DNA from: Agrococcus sp. Marseille-P2731
Lineage (GTDB): Bacteria; Actinomycetota; Actinomycetes; Actinomycetales; Microbacteriaceae
Direction: 5' to 3'
Assembly (NCBI RefSeq): GCF_900117395.1
Contig: NZ_FPEG01000003.1
Span: forward strand, 124,001-188,000
DNA: 64,000 bases
Made by a program: the position numbers and the translations under genes. The notes under the pieces are model-generated. The model worked only from the letters and a program-made list of their open reading frames with translations. It had not been told where the DNA came from and ran no database searches. This document shows positions 43,799 to 53,427 of the stretch, in pieces (positions within the stretch are counted from its first letter, which is position 1; each line of letters begins with the position of its first letter).

Positions 43799-45091
43799 TC
43801 AGACGATCACGGGCTCGTAGCCCGCGCGGCGCAGCGCCTCGAGCACCCGCTCGGCGTGCTCCGGCCCGCGCGTGGTGACGGAGATGTCGATCGACACGTC
43901 GCTGATCGAGGTCCAGGCGTCGTGCTGCGAGTGCAGCACCTCCACGACGTTCGCCTGCTCGTCGGAGACGATCTGCGCGATGATCGCCAGCTGCCCCGGG
44001 CGGTCGGGCAGGGCGATGCGCACCTTGAGGTAGCGCTGGGAGGCGGCGAGCCCGCGACCGATGACGCGCTCCATGAACAGCGGGTCGATGTTGCCGCCCG
44101 ACAGCACTGCCACGACCGGCCCGTCGGATGCGACGAGCCCGGTCATGATGGCGGCGGTCGTCACCGCCCCGGCCGGCTCGACGACGAGCTTGGCTCGCTC
44201 GAGCAGCATGATCATGGCGCGGGCGATGTCATCGTCGGAGACCGTGACGATCTCGTCGACCGCTTCGCGGATGATCGCGAACGGCAGGGTGCCGGGCCGG
44301 GCGACCGCGATGCCGTCGGCGATCGTCGGCAGGGTCGCGATGGTCGTCGGCTCCCCCGCTTCGAGCGAGGTGACGTAGGACGCGGCGCGCTCGGCCTGGA
44401 CGCCGATGATGCGCACGGTGCGCCCGTCGAGCGCTGCGCGCTGCCGGATGGCGGATGCCACCCCGGCCGCGAGGCCACCGCCCCCGATCGGCACGACGAC
44501 CGTGGTCGCATCCGGAGCCTGGTCGAGGATCTCGAGGCCCAGCGTGCCCTGCCCCTCGATGATGTCGGGGTGGTCGTAGGGCGGGACGAAGGTGGCGCCG
44601 GTGCGCTCGACGTGCTCGATCGCCGCCGCGAGCGCGGTCTGGAACTCGAGGCCGCGCAGCTCGACCGCCGCACCGTAGTCGCGGGTGGCCTGCAGCTTGG
44701 GCAGCGCGACGCCCACGGGCATGAAGATGGTGGATCGGACGCCGAGCTCGCTCGCGGCGAAGGCCACGCCCTGCGCGTGGTTGCCTGCCGAGGCCGCGAC
44801 GACGCCGCGCTGGCGCTGCTCGGCCGTGAGCTTCGACAGCATGTTGTAGGCGCCGCGGATCTTGTAGGCACCCGTGCGCTGCAGGTTCTCGCACTTGAGG
44901 TGCACCTGGGCGCCGAGCATGCCGCTGAGGTAGCGGGAGAGCTCCATCGGGGTCTCCTGCGCGATGCCGACGAGCCGCTCGCGCGCGCCCTCGAAGTCGG
45001 CGAGCGTCGGGCCGGGCAGCGGCGCACCCTGCCCTGCCGTGGCGGAGGCCTCAGCTGGCGGGGCTGCGGCGGGCGCGGCTGCGTCGGTCAT
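43799..45091 (-). CDS. ilvA: Threonine ammonia-lyase
   Basis: 430 residues. PLP enzyme making 2-ketobutyrate for isoleucine. PLP Lys in RTGAYKIRGAYN; Gly loop VVPIGGGGLAAGV; a single C-terminal ACT-like domain (RIALPDRPGQLAIIAQIVSDEQ ... EVLHSQHD) marks the short type, which in some bacteria is degradative. An N-terminal ~35-residue Ala/Pro-rich extension is unusual. ATGA overlap with the AI-2E transporter. Confidence 0.93.
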   Translation of the reverse strand: MTDAAAPAAAPPAEASATAGQGAPLPGPTLADFEGARERLVGIAQETPMELSRYLSGMLGAQVHLKCENLQRTGAYKIRGAYNMLSKLTAEQRQRGVVAASAGNHAQGVAFAASELGVRSTIFMPVGVALPKLQATRDYGAAVELRGLEFQTALAAAIEHVERTGATFVPPYDHPDIIEGQGTLGLEILDQAPDATTVVVPIGGGGLAAGVASAIRQRAALDGRTVRIIGVQAERAASYVTSLEAGEPTTIATLPTIADGIAVARPGTLPFAIIREAVDEIVTVSDDDIARAMIMLLERAKLVVEPAGAVTTAAIMTGLVASDGPVVAVLSGGNIDPLFMERVIGRGLAASQRYLKVRIALPDRPGQLAIIAQIVSDEQANVVEVLHSQHDAWTSISDVSIDISVTTRGPEHAERVLEALRRAGYEPVIV

Positions 45092-46314
45092 GCGACCACA
45101 TCCTCGACGGTGGGGTTCGGATTCGTGCGCCAGGTGCCCGTGGCGACCGTCTTGACGAAGCTGTTGACGAACGCGACCACCGGTACCGCGAAGAGCGCGC
45201 CGGCGATGCCCGCGATGGTGGAGCCCGCAGCGACGGCGAGCACCACCGCGAGCGGGTGGACCTTGACGGCCGTGCCCATGATGAGCGGCTGGAGCACGTG
45301 GCTCTCGACCTGCTGCACGAGCAGCACGATGCCGAGCATGATGAGCGCCGGGACGAGGCCGAAGGAGATGAGCGCGACCAGCACCGCGATCGCGCCGGTG
45401 ACGACGGCGCCGATGATGGGGATGAAGGAGCCGAGGAAGACGAGGATCGCGATCGGGATCACGAGCGGCATGCCGCCCTCGAAGAAGAGGCCGAGGATGA
45501 AGGCGCCCAGACCGATCCCGACCGCGTCGATGAAGGCGACCAGCACCTGCACCCGCACGAAGTTGCCGAGCGTCACCCAGCCGGCCTTCGCGGCCCCGTC
45601 GGCTGCCGGCTGCGCGTTCCTCGGCAGCAGGCCGACGACCCAGCGCCAGATGCTGCGGCCGTCGCCGAGGGTGAAGATGAGCGCGAAGATCGTCAGGATC
45701 AGGCCCGCTGCGAAGTGGCCGACGGAGGAGCCGACCGTGAGCGCGCTCGAGAGGATGGACGAGAGGTCGTCGCGCAGGGTGCCGAGGATGTTCGTGCCGA
45801 AGTCGCGCACATCCTGCTCGGAGATGTCGAAGGGCAGCGACAGGATCCACTGCTGGGTGTCGTTCCAGAAGTCGACGCCTCGCTGCTGCAGCACGGGATA
45901 CTCCGCCCGGATCTGCGAGACGGCGAGCCAACCCAGGCCGCCGACGACGACCACCACGCCGACGAGCGCCAGCGCCACGGCGAGGCCACGCGGCCATCGC
46001 GCCCGCACGAGCGCGTCGACCATGGGGCCCAGAAGTGCGGTGAGCAGCGCGGCGACGAGCACCGGGATGACGATGAGGCTGAACTGCATGATGAGCCAGA
46101 TCACGACGGCGGTGGCTGCGGCGATCGCGACGAAGCGCCACGACCAGGCGCCGGCGATCTGCAGGCCGCGGGGCACGTCCGGATGCGACCGGGCGGCGGG
46201 CGACCCCTGCGCGCTGCCCGTGTCGGCCTCGGTGACCTCGGAGCGCAGGGCCGCTCCGGAGCGCGTGGCTCCGTCGAGGGCAGGCAGCCGCGGTGTGCGG
46301 CGGGCGAACAGCAT
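45088..46314 (-). CDS. AI-2E family (PerM-like) transporter
   Basis: 408 residues, about eight helices with a large extracytoplasmic segment. VALLTALLGPMVDAL, EGGMPLVIPIAILVFLGSFIPIIGAV and VQQVESHVLQPLIMG match the family (the QxxExxxxxP motif). Members export AI-2 or act in sodium/proton exchange. Starts with ATG six bases after TAGGAT: leaderless. Coupled to ilvA by ATGA overlap. Confidence 0.9.
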   Translation of the reverse strand: MLFARRTPRLPALDGATRSGAALRSEVTEADTGSAQGSPAARSHPDVPRGLQIAGAWSWRFVAIAAATAVVIWLIMQFSLIVIPVLVAALLTALLGPMVDALVRARWPRGLAVALALVGVVVVVGGLGWLAVSQIRAEYPVLQQRGVDFWNDTQQWILSLPFDISEQDVRDFGTNILGTLRDDLSSILSSALTVGSSVGHFAAGLILTIFALIFTLGDGRSIWRWVVGLLPRNAQPAADGAAKAGWVTLGNFVRVQVLVAFIDAVGIGLGAFILGLFFEGGMPLVIPIAILVFLGSFIPIIGAVVTGAIAVLVALISFGLVPALIMLGIVLLVQQVESHVLQPLIMGTAVKVHPLAVVLAVAAGSTIAGIAGALFAVPVVAFVNSFVKTVATGTWRTNPNPTVEDVVA

Positions 46315-46320
46315 TGCCCG

Positions 46321-46326
46321 ATCCTA
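46321..46326 (-). promoter_or_regulatory. -10 box of leaderless transporter gene
   Basis: TAGGAT on the minus strand, six bases before the ATG at 46314. Confidence 0.55.
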
Positions 46327-46370
46327 CGACCAGCGCGGGCGCGCGTCGGACATGTGTCGGCGGCCGTTGC

Positions 46371-46376
46371 TAGCCT
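46371..46376 (+). promoter_or_regulatory. -10 box of leaderless YcaQ-like gene
   Basis: TAGCCT, seven bases before the GTG at 46384; divergent from the box at 46321. Confidence 0.55.
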
Positions 46377-46383
46377 CGCGCAC

Positions 46384-47595
46384 GTGAAGCCACGCACCAT
46401 CTCAGCGGCGCAGGCGCGCCGCATCGCCGTCGCCGCGAGCGGCCTGGACGGTGCGCTGCCCGGCGAGCGCGGCAGGACGGGCGCGCGCACGCTCGAGCGC
46501 ACCATCGCGCGGCTCGGCCTGCTGCAGCTCGACTCCGTCAACGTCTTCGAGCGCAGCCACTACCTGCCGCTGCTCGCACGCCTCGGCCCCTACGACCGCG
46601 CATCCCTCGACCGACTGCTGCACCACGACCACGGGCGCGGCCTCGGCCGCTACACGGAGTACGTGGCGCACGAGGCCGCGGTGCTGCCGGTCACCGACTG
46701 GCCCCTCTGGCGCTGGAAGCGCGAGCAGCCCTATCGGCCGAGCACCCAGCGCTGGGCCGACGACAACGCGAGCCTCGTGGACGACGTGCTGGCGGAGTTC
46801 GCCGAGCGCGGACCGATGCGGCCGAGCGAGATGGAGCATCCCGCGCACGAGCGGCTGCCGGGCGGCTGGTGGAACAAGTCGGAGGCGTACTGGGCCACGT
46901 CGGTGCTCTTCGGGCAGGGGCGGCTCGTCACGGTGGGTCGGACGCGGTTCGAGCGGCGGTATGCCGCGGCCGAGGCTGTGCTGCCCCAAGCCTCGCTGCC
47001 GCAGCTCGACCGCGCCGACGCGCAGCGCGAGCTGGTGCGGCGCGCGGCAGTCGCCTTCGGCGTCGCGACGCTCGACGACCTCGCCGACTACTACCGGCTG
47101 AAGGTCGCGGACGCGAAGGCTGCGGTCGCGGCCCTGGTGGAGGCCGGCGAGCTCGAGCCGGTCGCGGTCGAGGGCTGGGGGCGCCCCGCCTACCTGCACG
47201 TCGACGCACGACTGCCGCGGCGCATCCGCTCGACCGCACTGCTGTCGCCCTTCGACCCGCTCGTGTGGTTCCGCCCGCGTGCCGAGCGCACCTTCGGCTT
47301 CGCCTACCGCATCTCGATCTACACGCCCGCCGCGGAGCGACAGCACGGGTACTACGTGCTGCCGGTGCTCGTCGACGACGAGCTGGTCGGGCGCGTCGAC
47401 CTGAAGAGCGACCGGCGAGCCGGCGTGCTGCGCGTGCAGCACGCGACCATCGAGCCGAGCAGTGCGCATCGGGCGGCCGAGCTGGCCGAGCGGCTCTCCC
47501 CCGCGCTCGCCGAGGCCGCCGCGTGGCAGGGGCTGGATCGCATCGAGGTGACCGGGCCCGGGACCTGGGCGCCGGAGGTGGCTGCGGGGCTCTGA
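46384..47595 (+). CDS. Crosslink-repair DNA glycosylase YcaQ-like (winged-helix) protein
   Basis: 403 residues of the HTH_42/AlkX family: LERTIARLGLLQLDSVNVFERSHYLPL near the N-terminus, the conserved EYVAHEAAVLPV, a central winged helix and LLSPFDPLVWFRPRAERTFGF. Members (YcaQ, AlkX, AlkZ) excise alkylated or crosslinked bases. GTG start supported by the -10 spacing. Single gene. Confidence 0.87.
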   Translation: MKPRTISAAQARRIAVAASGLDGALPGERGRTGARTLERTIARLGLLQLDSVNVFERSHYLPLLARLGPYDRASLDRLLHHDHGRGLGRYTEYVAHEAAVLPVTDWPLWRWKREQPYRPSTQRWADDNASLVDDVLAEFAERGPMRPSEMEHPAHERLPGGWWNKSEAYWATSVLFGQGRLVTVGRTRFERRYAAAEAVLPQASLPQLDRADAQRELVRRAAVAFGVATLDDLADYYRLKVADAKAAVAALVEAGELEPVAVEGWGRPAYLHVDARLPRRIRSTALLSPFDPLVWFRPRAERTFGFAYRISIYTPAAERQHGYYVLPVLVDDELVGRVDLKSDRRAGVLRVQHATIEPSSAHRAAELAERLSPALAEAAAWQGLDRIEVTGPGTWAPEVAAGL

Positions 47596-47771
47596 GCCGC
47601 GAGCGGCTCGGCGCATCGGTCACGCGCAGAGGGCGGTGGCCCTGGCAGGGCGGAATCGTCCTCTGCTGGGGGCGATCCGCACCAGCCGTCCTCGGCTCGC
47701 GACGCGGGCCGGCGAGCGGCAGCGGTGCGGATGCGCGACGCGGGCGACGGGGCGGGCGGCCGGCCCGCGCG

Positions 47772-48320
47772 TCAGAACTGGATGCGGGGCGGCTCCGCGA
47801 CCGCGTTCGAATGGTCGACCTCGAAGAACTCGCGCGGGGTCGAGAGCGCTCCGGCGAACAGCGAGGCCGGGAAGCGGCGCGCCTTCGCGTTCAGCTCGCG
47901 AGCACCCGTGTTGTAGTCGCGCCGCCGCGCCTGCGTCTCGTCGTCCAGCGCGGTGAGCGCGGCGCGTGCCTCCGCGGACCCGGCGCCGAGCGGCTGCGAC
48001 GCCGAGGCCTGCACGAGTGGGCGCAGCAGGCGCTGCACCTCCGCCTCCGCCTCGGCCTTGGCCCCGGGAGCGTCAGCGCGCTCCAGGGCGGCGAAGGCAT
48101 CCGCCACCTGGGTGCGCTGCTGGGCGCTCGCCGGTGCCAGCAGCGGCGCGGCCACGGCGGCCCGTCCCTCGAGCGCCGCAGCGAGCGCCGCCCAGCGCTC
48201 GTCGACCGTTGACGCCAGTCGGCGGATGGAGCCCCGAGCCGAGACGATCCACACCAGCGCGATGAGCGCCAGCACCACGACCGCGCCGACGATGATCCAG
48301 AGGGTGAGCATGGGATCCAT
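47772..48320 (-). CDS. LemA-like protein
   Basis: 182 residues: one N-terminal helix (LWIIVGAVVVLALIALVWIV), then helical coils typical of LemA, with the family tail RRDYNTGARELNAKARRFPA and FEVD near the end (YN ... FP ... FF). LemA proteins are membrane-anchored helical bundles of unclear role. The ATG at 48320 lies seven bases after TAGGGT, which would overlap an alternative GTG at 48329. Confidence 0.82.
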   Translation of the reverse strand: MDPMLTLWIIVGAVVVLALIALVWIVSARGSIRRLASTVDERWAALAAALEGRAAVAAPLLAPASAQQRTQVADAFAALERADAPGAKAEAEAEVQRLLRPLVQASASQPLGAGSAEARAALTALDDETQARRRDYNTGARELNAKARRFPASLFAGALSTPREFFEVDHSNAVAEPPRIQF

Positions 48321-48327
48321 GCCCTCC

Positions 48328-48333
48328 ACCCTA
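48328..48333 (-). promoter_or_regulatory. -10 box of lemA-like gene
   Basis: TAGGGT on the minus strand, seven bases before the ATG at 48320; decides the start against the GTG it overlaps. Confidence 0.5.
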
Positions 48334-48344
48334 GAGCCGCGCGG

Positions 48345-49637
48345 TCAGTCGCCGAGCACCCGCCGCGTCCACTCGCTCGCGAACACACGCTCGGGGTCGA
48401 GCCTGTTGCGCACGTCGAGGAACTCGGCGAAGCCGGGCACCAGCTCGGCGAGCTGCGGCGCGCGCAGCGAGTGATGCTTGCCCCAGTGCGGCCGCCCGTC
48501 GTGCGCGAGCAGGATCGGCTCGACGAGCTCGAACAGCGGGCGCGGATCCTCGCGCCACCAGCGGTGCGCGGCGATGTAGGCGGTGTCGCGTCCGCGCGCG
48601 GTCGAGAGCAGGGCGCTGTCGGCCGCGGTCGCCCGCATCTCGAAGGGGAAGGTGGGCGTCAGGTCCGCGCGTCGCAGAGCAGCCGTCAGCTCGCGCATCG
48701 CGTCGGGCAGCGCCTCGACCGGGATGCCGTACTCGAGCTCGCGGAACCGCACGGCGCGCTCGGCGACGAACACGCTGTGGCTGGGCTCGACGAAGCGCCC
48801 GCGCGCCATGCCGCGCGCGGCGACCTGGTTCAGGGCGCGCGACGCCGACGGCAGGAGTGCCCCGACGGTCAGCAGCGCGCGGTGGCCGACGTCGGTCAGC
48901 ACCCGCTCGTCGAGGAAGCGGCCGATCGCGGAGCGCGGCTCGAGCGGCCCCTCGACGCGGCTGTTCGACTTCGTGACGGCGAGCTCGGTGCCGGCGAACC
49001 AGTAGAACTCGAAGTGGTCGGTGCGCTCGAGCAGTCCCATCCAGTCGTCGAGCACGGCGTCGAGGTCGACGGTCGCCTCGATCGCCTCGAGCGCGAAGGC
49101 CGGCACGCACTGCAGCGTGACGTCGACGAGCACGCCGAGCACGCCGAGCCCCAGCCGCACGGCGTCCAGCAGCTCGGGCTGCTCGGTCTCGCTGACGCGC
49201 ACGACGGCGCCGGCGGCGGTGACGAGCGTGGCGGCGACGACGGATGCGCCGATGGACCGGTGCAGGATGCCGGTGCCGTGCGTGCCGGTCGAGATCGCGC
49301 CGGCGATGCTCTGCCGATCGATGTCGCCGAGGTTGTCGAGCGCGAGCCCGCGGTCGGCCAGCAGCGCCGAGAGCTCGCGGATGGTCGTGCCAGCCAGCGC
49401 AGTGACGCGCCCGCGCTCGGCGTCGTGCGCGACGAGGCCGCGCATGGCGTCGACGCGCAGCTGCGCGTCATCTGGGCGAGCGGCGGCCGAGAAGGAGTGT
49501 CCGCTGCCGAGCGGCCTGATGGTGCCGCCGCGCTCGCGCACGCGCGCGATCGAGCGCCGCACGTCGTCGACCGTCGCGGGCGAGAGCACCTCGCGCGGCT
49601 CCGCTCGTTGCGAGCGCGCCCAGTTCGACCAGATCAC
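48345..49637 (-). CDS. D-arabinono-1,4-lactone / L-gulonolactone-type oxidase
   Basis: 430 residues. Vanillyl-alcohol-oxidase-fold flavoenzyme: FAD loop RPLGSGHSFS (His may bind FAD covalently) and SIAGAISTGTHGTG; the C-terminal ALO motif with HWGK in GRPHWGKHHSLRA. Oxidises aldonolactones or alditols. Start GTG overlaps the stop of the PLP enzyme gene (GTGA), a pairing often seen in actinobacteria, suggesting linked substrates. Confidence 0.87.
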   Translation of the reverse strand: MIWSNWARSQRAEPREVLSPATVDDVRRSIARVRERGGTIRPLGSGHSFSAAARPDDAQLRVDAMRGLVAHDAERGRVTALAGTTIRELSALLADRGLALDNLGDIDRQSIAGAISTGTHGTGILHRSIGASVVAATLVTAAGAVVRVSETEQPELLDAVRLGLGVLGVLVDVTLQCVPAFALEAIEATVDLDAVLDDWMGLLERTDHFEFYWFAGTELAVTKSNSRVEGPLEPRSAIGRFLDERVLTDVGHRALLTVGALLPSASRALNQVAARGMARGRFVEPSHSVFVAERAVRFRELEYGIPVEALPDAMRELTAALRRADLTPTFPFEMRATAADSALLSTARGRDTAYIAAHRWWREDPRPLFELVEPILLAHDGRPHWGKHHSLRAPQLAELVPGFAEFLDVRNRLDPERVFASEWTRRVLGD

Positions 49638-50848
49638 AGCAGCTCCCTCCCCTCCCCACGATACGTCGGGACCGCACCGGCCGCGGTGTCGCCCTCGACC
49701 AGCTGCAGCTCGCGCACGCGCTCGTTGGGCTCGCCCGACTTCGCCGGACGCATCCACACCCGGTCCCCGAGCCGCAAGCGGTCGGCGGCGCGGCCGAGCA
49801 CCGGCGTCTGCACCTCGCCAGCGCCCTCCGCGGGATCGAGCCGGAGCCCGGGAGGCCAGGCGATCACGGGGCTGCGGTGGCGCCCGGCCGGGCCGGAGGC
49901 GATCCAGCCGCCGCCGAGCAGCGTCGCGACGCCGGGCGCGGGCTTGCGCACCACGGGCAGCGCGAAGCCGATCGCCGGGGCCGGCATGAAGCGCCGATAG
50001 CCGTCGAAGAGGTGGCCGCCGAAGAGACCGCTGCCCGCGCCGATCTCGGTCACGGCGGGGTCGGCGCCCGTGCTCTCGATGGAGCCCGTGCCGCCGCCGT
50101 TGACGAACTCCAGCGGCGCCACCTCGCGCACCGCGGCGACCGCGGCCGTGCGGCGCTCCAGCAGGTCCGAGACCGACAGCCGCTGCATCCCCCGCACCAC
50201 GAACGCGGGAGCGATGCCGCGGTGGCGCGCGCTCTGCACGCCGGCGACCTGTGCCTCGTAGGACATCACGCCGACCAGCGCGAAGCCCCGGCGATCGGTG
50301 ACGGTCTGGGCGAGCGCGCGGATCTGCTCCGGCGTGTGCAGGGGCGACCGGCGCACGCCCGCGCGCAGCGGACCGAGCGCGAGGCCCGAGTCGAGCTCGA
50401 CGGCGATGCGGATGCGCGGGTGGCCCGGCGCCGCGCTGTCGATCACGTCGAGGTGATCGACGCTGTCGATCATCAGCGTCACGCGCTCGAGCGCCCGCTC
50501 ATCGGCGGCGAGCGCGCGGAGCGCGCGCACGTCGACGGTCGGGTAGCCCATCAGGACGTCGTCGACGGTCTCGGTCAGCCACAGCGCCTCGGAGAGCGTC
50601 GCCGCGAGCGCGCCGCGCCAACCGGGCGTCGCGAGCACCGCGTCGATGACGGGGCGCGATCGCACCGACTTGGTCGCGAGCCGCAGCGGGGTGCCGGCCG
50701 CGCGCCGCACCATGTCGCGCGCGTTGTGCGCGAGCGCCTCGAGCGAGAGCGCGGCCAGCGGTGCGTCGAGGTGCGCGACCGCGGCATCCATGCGCTCCCA
50801 GTGGCCGTCGGCGCTCCACGGCCCCGCCGCAGCGAGCTCGAGCGTCAT
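49634..50848 (-). CDS. Fold-type III PLP enzyme (amino acid deaminase/aldolase, D-threonine aldolase-like)
   Basis: 404 residues. Alanine-racemase-like barrel with PLP Lys in LRLATKSVRSRPV, then VAVELDSGL-type strand (RIAVELDSGLALG), MSYEAQVAG, and a C-terminal D-threonine-aldolase-like domain. Likely acts on a hydroxy or D-amino acid; exact reaction unknown. Forms a coupled pair with the lactone oxidase. Confidence 0.82.
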   Translation of the reverse strand: MTLELAAAGPWSADGHWERMDAAVAHLDAPLAALSLEALAHNARDMVRRAAGTPLRLATKSVRSRPVIDAVLATPGWRGALAATLSEALWLTETVDDVLMGYPTVDVRALRALAADERALERVTLMIDSVDHLDVIDSAAPGHPRIRIAVELDSGLALGPLRAGVRRSPLHTPEQIRALAQTVTDRRGFALVGVMSYEAQVAGVQSARHRGIAPAFVVRGMQRLSVSDLLERRTAAVAAVREVAPLEFVNGGGTGSIESTGADPAVTEIGAGSGLFGGHLFDGYRRFMPAPAIGFALPVVRKPAPGVATLLGGGWIASGPAGRHRSPVIAWPPGLRLDPAEGAGEVQTPVLGRAADRLRLGDRVWMRPAKSGEPNERVRELQLVEGDTAAGAVPTYRGEGRELL

Positions 50849-50959
50849 CGACGAGGGCCGAGCACGAGGCCCTGCGCTTGCACTGCGTCTCGCGCCACGG
50901 CCGCTCCGATGCTCGTGGAACCGTCGTGTGACGATTCTTCACGTCTCCAGGATACGACA

Positions 50960-50989
50960 GCGCCGCGCCCTGCGGACAGGGCGCGGCGC
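50960..50989 (-). terminator. Terminator of ndh
   Basis: Perfect 13-bp hairpin (50960-50972 with 50977-50989, loop CGGA), 17 bases after the ndh stop. Confidence 0.82.
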
Positions 50990-51006
50990 AGATCGGGGCG
51001 TCGCGG

Positions 51007-52341
51007 CTACGCGTCGACCGGGGGCTTCGGGCGCGACGCGAAGGTCTCGAAGGCGACGCGCGGCTGCTCGCGGTCCGAGATCTCGGCGATGTCGCGGCCC
51101 AGCCAGAACTGCGCCCACCAGTCGCCGAACACGCGCAGCTTGCGCTCCCACATGGGCATCGCGAGGCCGTGGTAGCCGCGGTGCGCGACCCACGCGAGCG
51201 GCCCCTTGATCGCGATGTTGCCCTTCTGGAACACGCCGTTCCAGAGGCCCAGGCCCGCGACGGCGCCCTCGTTGGCGTGGATGTACTCGCGCGGCGCCTC
51301 GTCGCGCAGCACCGCGACGATGTTCTTCGCGAGCAGCTTGGCCTGGCGCACGGCGTGCTGCGCGTTCGGCACGCAGAAGCCGCCGGGGCCGGGCGTCTTC
51401 GACTTGTCGGGCACCGCCGAGACGTCGCCGGCCGTCCAGGCGTCCGGCACGACCACGCCGTCCTTGGCGACCTGGAGGGTCGCGAGCGCCGTCACGCGGC
51501 CGCGCTCGTCGAGCGGCAGGTCCGTCGCTCGCACGACGGGGTTCGCCATCACGCCGGCGGTCCAGATGATCAGGTCGGAGCCGAATCGCTCCCCCGTCGA
51601 CAGCTCGACGACGCCGCCGACGGCGCCCTGCAGCTGCGTGTCGAGGTGCACGTCGACGCCACGCTTGGTGAGGTCCTCGACCACCCAGAGCGCGGTCTGC
51701 TCGCTGACCTCCGGCATGATGCGGCCCATCGCCTCGACGAGGTGGAAGCGCACCTCCTCGAAGGAGATCTCGCGGAACCGCGACAGCAGGTGCGTCGCGA
51801 AGTCGCGCAGCTCGGCGATCGTCTCGATGCCGGCGAAGCCGCCGCCCACGACGGTGACCGTCAGCAGCCGGTCGCGCTCGGGACCAGCGGGCAGCGCGGC
51901 GGCCTTGGCGAAGTTCGAGATCAGGCGGTCGCGCACGGCGACGGCCTCCTCGATCGTCTTCATGCCGATCGCCTCGTCGGCGACGCCTGCGATCGGGAAG
52001 GTGCGCGAGACCGAGCCCGCCGTCATCACCACGACGTCGTACTCGAGCTGCCACTCGTCCCCGAGCTCCGGCTTGATGGTCGCGACCTTGCTGGCGTGGT
52101 CGACGTAGGTGACCTTCGCCTGGATGACCCGGGTGCGGTGCAGGTGGCGGCGCAGCGGCACCACCGCGTGGCGCGGCTCGATCGAGCCGACGGCGACCTC
52201 CGGCAGGAACGGGAGGTAGGTCATGTAGGGCAGCGGATCGACGATGATGATCTCCGCCTCGGAGTCACCCAGCTGACGCTCGAGCCCTCGTGCGGTGTAC
52301 AGGCCGGCGTAGCCGCCTCCGACGATCAGGATCTTGTTCAC
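51007..52341 (-). CDS. ndh: Type II NADH dehydrogenase (NDH-2)
   Basis: 444 residues. Single-subunit flavoprotein passing electrons from NADH to menaquinone without pumping. FAD site ILIVGGGYAGLYTARGLERQ; NAD site LTVTVVGGGFAGIETIAEL; AWTAGDVSAVPD; the C-terminal amphipathic tail (GNIAIKGPLAWVAHRGYHG ... FGDWWAQFWLGRD) anchors to the membrane. Start GTG at 52341; a TAGAAT -10 box is at 52383-52388. Confidence 0.92.
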   Translation of the reverse strand: MNKILIVGGGYAGLYTARGLERQLGDSEAEIIIVDPLPYMTYLPFLPEVAVGSIEPRHAVVPLRRHLHRTRVIQAKVTYVDHASKVATIKPELGDEWQLEYDVVVMTAGSVSRTFPIAGVADEAIGMKTIEEAVAVRDRLISNFAKAAALPAGPERDRLLTVTVVGGGFAGIETIAELRDFATHLLSRFREISFEEVRFHLVEAMGRIMPEVSEQTALWVVEDLTKRGVDVHLDTQLQGAVGGVVELSTGERFGSDLIIWTAGVMANPVVRATDLPLDERGRVTALATLQVAKDGVVVPDAWTAGDVSAVPDKSKTPGPGGFCVPNAQHAVRQAKLLAKNIVAVLRDEAPREYIHANEGAVAGLGLWNGVFQKGNIAIKGPLAWVAHRGYHGLAMPMWERKLRVFGDWWAQFWLGRDIAEISDREQPRVAFETFASRPKPPVDA

Positions 52342-52417
52342 AGACGCACTTCTTCCCCGGTATCAGATGTGGATTGCTCCCGATTCTATCGCCTTCGGGA
52401 TGCCGATCTCGCGGCCA

Positions 52418-52978
52418 TCACTCACCGTGGGTGTCGGCGCGCTGGCCGCGGGCCTCCGGCGCGCACGCGCACACCGCGGGCGACCAGTCGCCGAGCTCGA
52501 GCGTGCGGTCGCCCATCGGGTTCACGCCATGTCCCGCCACGAGCGCGTGGGCGAGCACGGCGTGCAGGCACTTCACCCGCGTCGGCATACCACCGGCGCT
52601 GATCCCGGCGATCTCCTCGACGTGCCCGTGCGCCTCCCGGGCCGCGAGGTACGACGCATGGGCCGCGGCATACGCATCCGCCACCGCCGGATCGTCGAGC
52701 TGCGCCTGCAGCTGCGCCATGGTGCCGTCGGCCTCGAGCCGAGAGGCGGATGCGGCTGCCGCCGGGTGCGTCAGGTAGTAGAAGGTCGGGAAGGGGGTGC
52801 CGTCGGGCAGCCGCGGGCTCGTGACCACCACGGTGGGCGCCCCGCAGGCGCAGCGGGCGCCGACGCCGAGCACGCCGCGCATCGTGCGGCCGAGCTGCAG
52901 CGCCATGATCTCGAGGTCGCGCTCGCTGGCGGGATCGATCGGGGCTGCGATGCCCGACTGGAGGGATGCGTCGTTCAC
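52418..52978 (-). CDS. DUF501 family protein
   Basis: 186 residues. DUF501 features: RDLEIMALQLGRTMRGVLGVGARC, CGAPTVVVTSPRLPDGTPFPTFYYLTHP and a conserved CLHAVLAHALVAG with Cys and His residues that may bind metal. Usually sits between the ftsB-like gene and ppx; ppx is absent here. GTG start overlaps the upstream stop (GTGA). Confidence 0.88.
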   Translation of the reverse strand: MNDASLQSGIAAPIDPASERDLEIMALQLGRTMRGVLGVGARCACGAPTVVVTSPRLPDGTPFPTFYYLTHPAAAASASRLEADGTMAQLQAQLDDPAVADAYAAAHASYLAAREAHGHVEEIAGISAGGMPTRVKCLHAVLAHALVAGHGVNPMGDRTLELGDWSPAVCACAPEARGQRADTHGE

Positions 52979-53427
52979 TGCGGCTCCGGTGCTGTGCCGA
53001 GCGGGCTCGGCGCCTGGTTCGTGAGTCCTGCGAGCAGGAAGGAGGTCGCGGCACTGCTCGACCAGTCGCTGCTCGGCGCCTCGAGGCTCGCTGAGGGCAC
53101 CTCGGTCGGCGCTGTCTCGAGCGCGGAGCGGTCGTCGAGCAGCACGAAGCTCGTCTCGTCCGGGTAGACGAAGAAGAGCCGGTCGCGTGCCTGCGCCTCG
53201 ATGTAGGCCGGGTCGTCCCAGCGAGCCACCTCGGTCTCGAGCGACTCGACGTTGGACTGCTGCCCGGCGACCTGAGCCTCGAGCGCGGCGATGTCGCGCC
53301 GCTGCTCGAGCAGCAGGCCGACCGTCGGCGCGAGCACGACGAAGCCCGCCACCACGAGGCCGACGACGACCAGCAGCAGCCACGAGACGCGCAGCTGGCC
53401 GAGGGCGACGTCAGACGAGGAAGGCAC
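52975..53427 (-). CDS. FtsB/DivIC-like septum formation initiator
   Basis: 150 residues: a short cytoplasmic start, one helix (VSWLLLVVVGLVVAGFVVLAP), a coiled coil (EQRRDIAALEAQVAGQQSNVESLETEVARW) and the family motif DPAYIEAQARDRLFFVYPDET, then a variable tail. Partner of FtsL/FtsQ in the divisome. GTG start is six bases after TAGCAT. See the hairpin at 53423-53451. Confidence 0.9.
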   Translation of the reverse strand: MPSSSDVALGQLRVSWLLLVVVGLVVAGFVVLAPTVGLLLEQRRDIAALEAQVAGQQSNVESLETEVARWDDPAYIEAQARDRLFFVYPDETSFVLLDDRSALETAPTEVPSASLEAPSSDWSSSAATSFLLAGLTNQAPSPLGTAPEPQ